64,000 nucleotides of DNA from Alteromonas portus (lineage in GTDB: Bacteria; Pseudomonadota; Gammaproteobacteria; Enterobacterales; Alteromonadaceae). The stretch lies in contig NZ_SWCO01000003.1 in NCBI RefSeq assembly GCF_005117025.1, positions 124,001-188,000 on the forward strand, written 5' to 3'. This document shows positions 63,473-64,000 of this stretch, piece by piece. Position numbers and translations under genes: made by a program. The stretch's first letter is position 1. The number at the start of each line of letters is the position of its first letter. The notes under the pieces are model-generated. The model searched no databases and had not been told where the DNA came from. It was given only the letters and a program-made list of their open reading frames with translations.

Positions 63473-64000
63473 CCCCAGTTTACAAAAAACGACAGCACCT
63501 GAATTTGCATTGAAAGAAACACATGTTTCAGTAATGTGCGAAAGTGAGAAGCGCGTTGTTCGACAGTTGTTTGAAGCGTTACTTTATGAGGGCATAGTCG
63601 AATACTGTTTTAAAGGCGGGAAATTTACGCTCAATGTTGGCAAGGCACTGATAACAGCCCAGGGCCAAATAACTCACTTTAGTAGAGTTCGTTTAAATCC
63701 TAATTCGCTTAAAATAGATGGTGTACCGTTAACACTGTCACACGCTATCAACGTCATTGCTTCGCTATCTTGCTCTGATGATAAGCGGAATAAACTCGTC
63801 GATGAATTAAAACACACGCTATTACTTTGCCGCTGGAATCAAAAGAATCTGGTTCAAATGCCCAGTAGGCGTGCACTTAGTTATAACCGCCTAGAATCTG
63901 CACTTATAGAAGGCCACCCGTACCACCCGTGCTTTAAATCAAGAAGCGGTTTTAGTGTTGCAGATCATGAACAATACGGACCTGAAGCTGGCGGAACGTT
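63462..64000 (+). CDS. asbB: Second IucA/IucC-family siderophore synthetase, AsbB-like (truncated by window end)
   Basis: An incomplete gene: about 180 codons are visible and the frame is open at 64000. The N-terminal part includes RVVRQLFEALLYEGIVEY. The IucA/IucC hallmark follows as EGHPYHPCFKSRSGFSVADH and QYGPEAGG, the substrate-binding entry motif. The N-terminal pattern (RQL..ALLYEGI) and the spacing to the GHPYHP motif resemble AsbB of petrobactin synthesis from memory. Its ATG lies inside the end of the asbA-like gene, so the two are translationally coupled. Further asb genes would be expected to the right. Confidence 0.82.
   Translation, partial: MLANPSLQKTTAPEFALKETHVSVMCESEKRVVRQLFEALLYEGIVEYCFKGGKFTLNVGKALITAQGQITHFSRVRLNPNSLKIDGVPLTLSHAINVIASLSCSDDKRNKLVDELKHTLLLCRWNQKNLVQMPSRRALSYNRLESALIEGHPYHPCFKSRSGFSVADHEQYGPEAGGT

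Noticed and set aside
1-64000. CRISPR arrays, tRNA or rRNA genes, insertion sequences, prophage or toxin-antitoxin modules
   Set aside because: Looked for regularly spaced repeats, cloverleaf ends, transposase motifs and paired small genes on both strands; nothing supportable was seen.

Overview
The window reads as chromosome of a marine gammaproteobacterium of the order Alteromonadales, most likely Alteromonas or a close relative. This is inferred from gene content and conserved neighbourhoods (pabB-nudL-sdaA; msrC-proQ-prc; pyrD-rlmKL-uup-rmf-fabA), together with a large NAD-glutamate dehydrogenase, GlyGly-CTERM-like secreted proteins and a petrobactin-type siderophore locus. It is not based on any database search. 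I see no rRNA, tRNA, insertion sequence, prophage or CRISPR array.

Layout. 1-3.7 kb, minus strand: pabB, nudL, sdaA (folate precursor, CoA pyrophosphatase, serine deaminase). 4.0-7.0 kb, plus: class I fumarase and rmuC. 7.1-11.1 kb, minus: a large secreted M36-type metallopeptidase, followed by a small AT-rich orphan lipoprotein gene. 12.2-16.1 kb: the E1alpha, E1beta and E2 subunits of a branched-chain 2-oxoacid dehydrogenase. 16.2-20.5 kb: rlmJ, a kinase-fold protein, an acyl-CoA thioesterase and a gamma-carbonic-anhydrase-like protein. 21-26.7 kb: a class V aminotransferase, a SIMPL-domain protein, msrC, a small acidic protein, proQ and prc. 26.8-32.5 kb: an NSS symporter, an NhaC antiporter, pepN and a DUF2835 gene. 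32.9-39.8 kb: a four-gene envelope cassette (DUF1302 outer-membrane protein, DUF1329 protein, YCF48/BNR propeller, RND/MMPL transporter). 40-44.8 kb: NAD-glutamate dehydrogenase. 45-53.2 kb: pyrD, rlmKL, a glutaredoxin-like gene, uup, a DUF3466 protein, rmf, and fabA on the opposite strand with a FabR-like operator. 53.4-59.9 kb: a photoreactivation island with four different photolyase/cryptochrome-family genes and a DUF2256 zinc-finger gene. 60.1-64.0 kb: a MATE exporter, a Fur-box-like site and two NIS siderophore synthetase genes resembling asbA and asbB; the second is cut by the window end.

Most of the window is ordinary housekeeping. The parts most worth a second look are the photolyase island, especially its non-canonical minus-strand member; the DUF1302-DUF1329-YCF48-RND cassette; the kinase-like gene translationally linked to tesB and the gamma-carbonic-anhydrase gene; and the Fur-controlled start of the siderophore locus. 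Two real genes are very short: rmf (58 aa) and the DUF2256 gene (50 aa).
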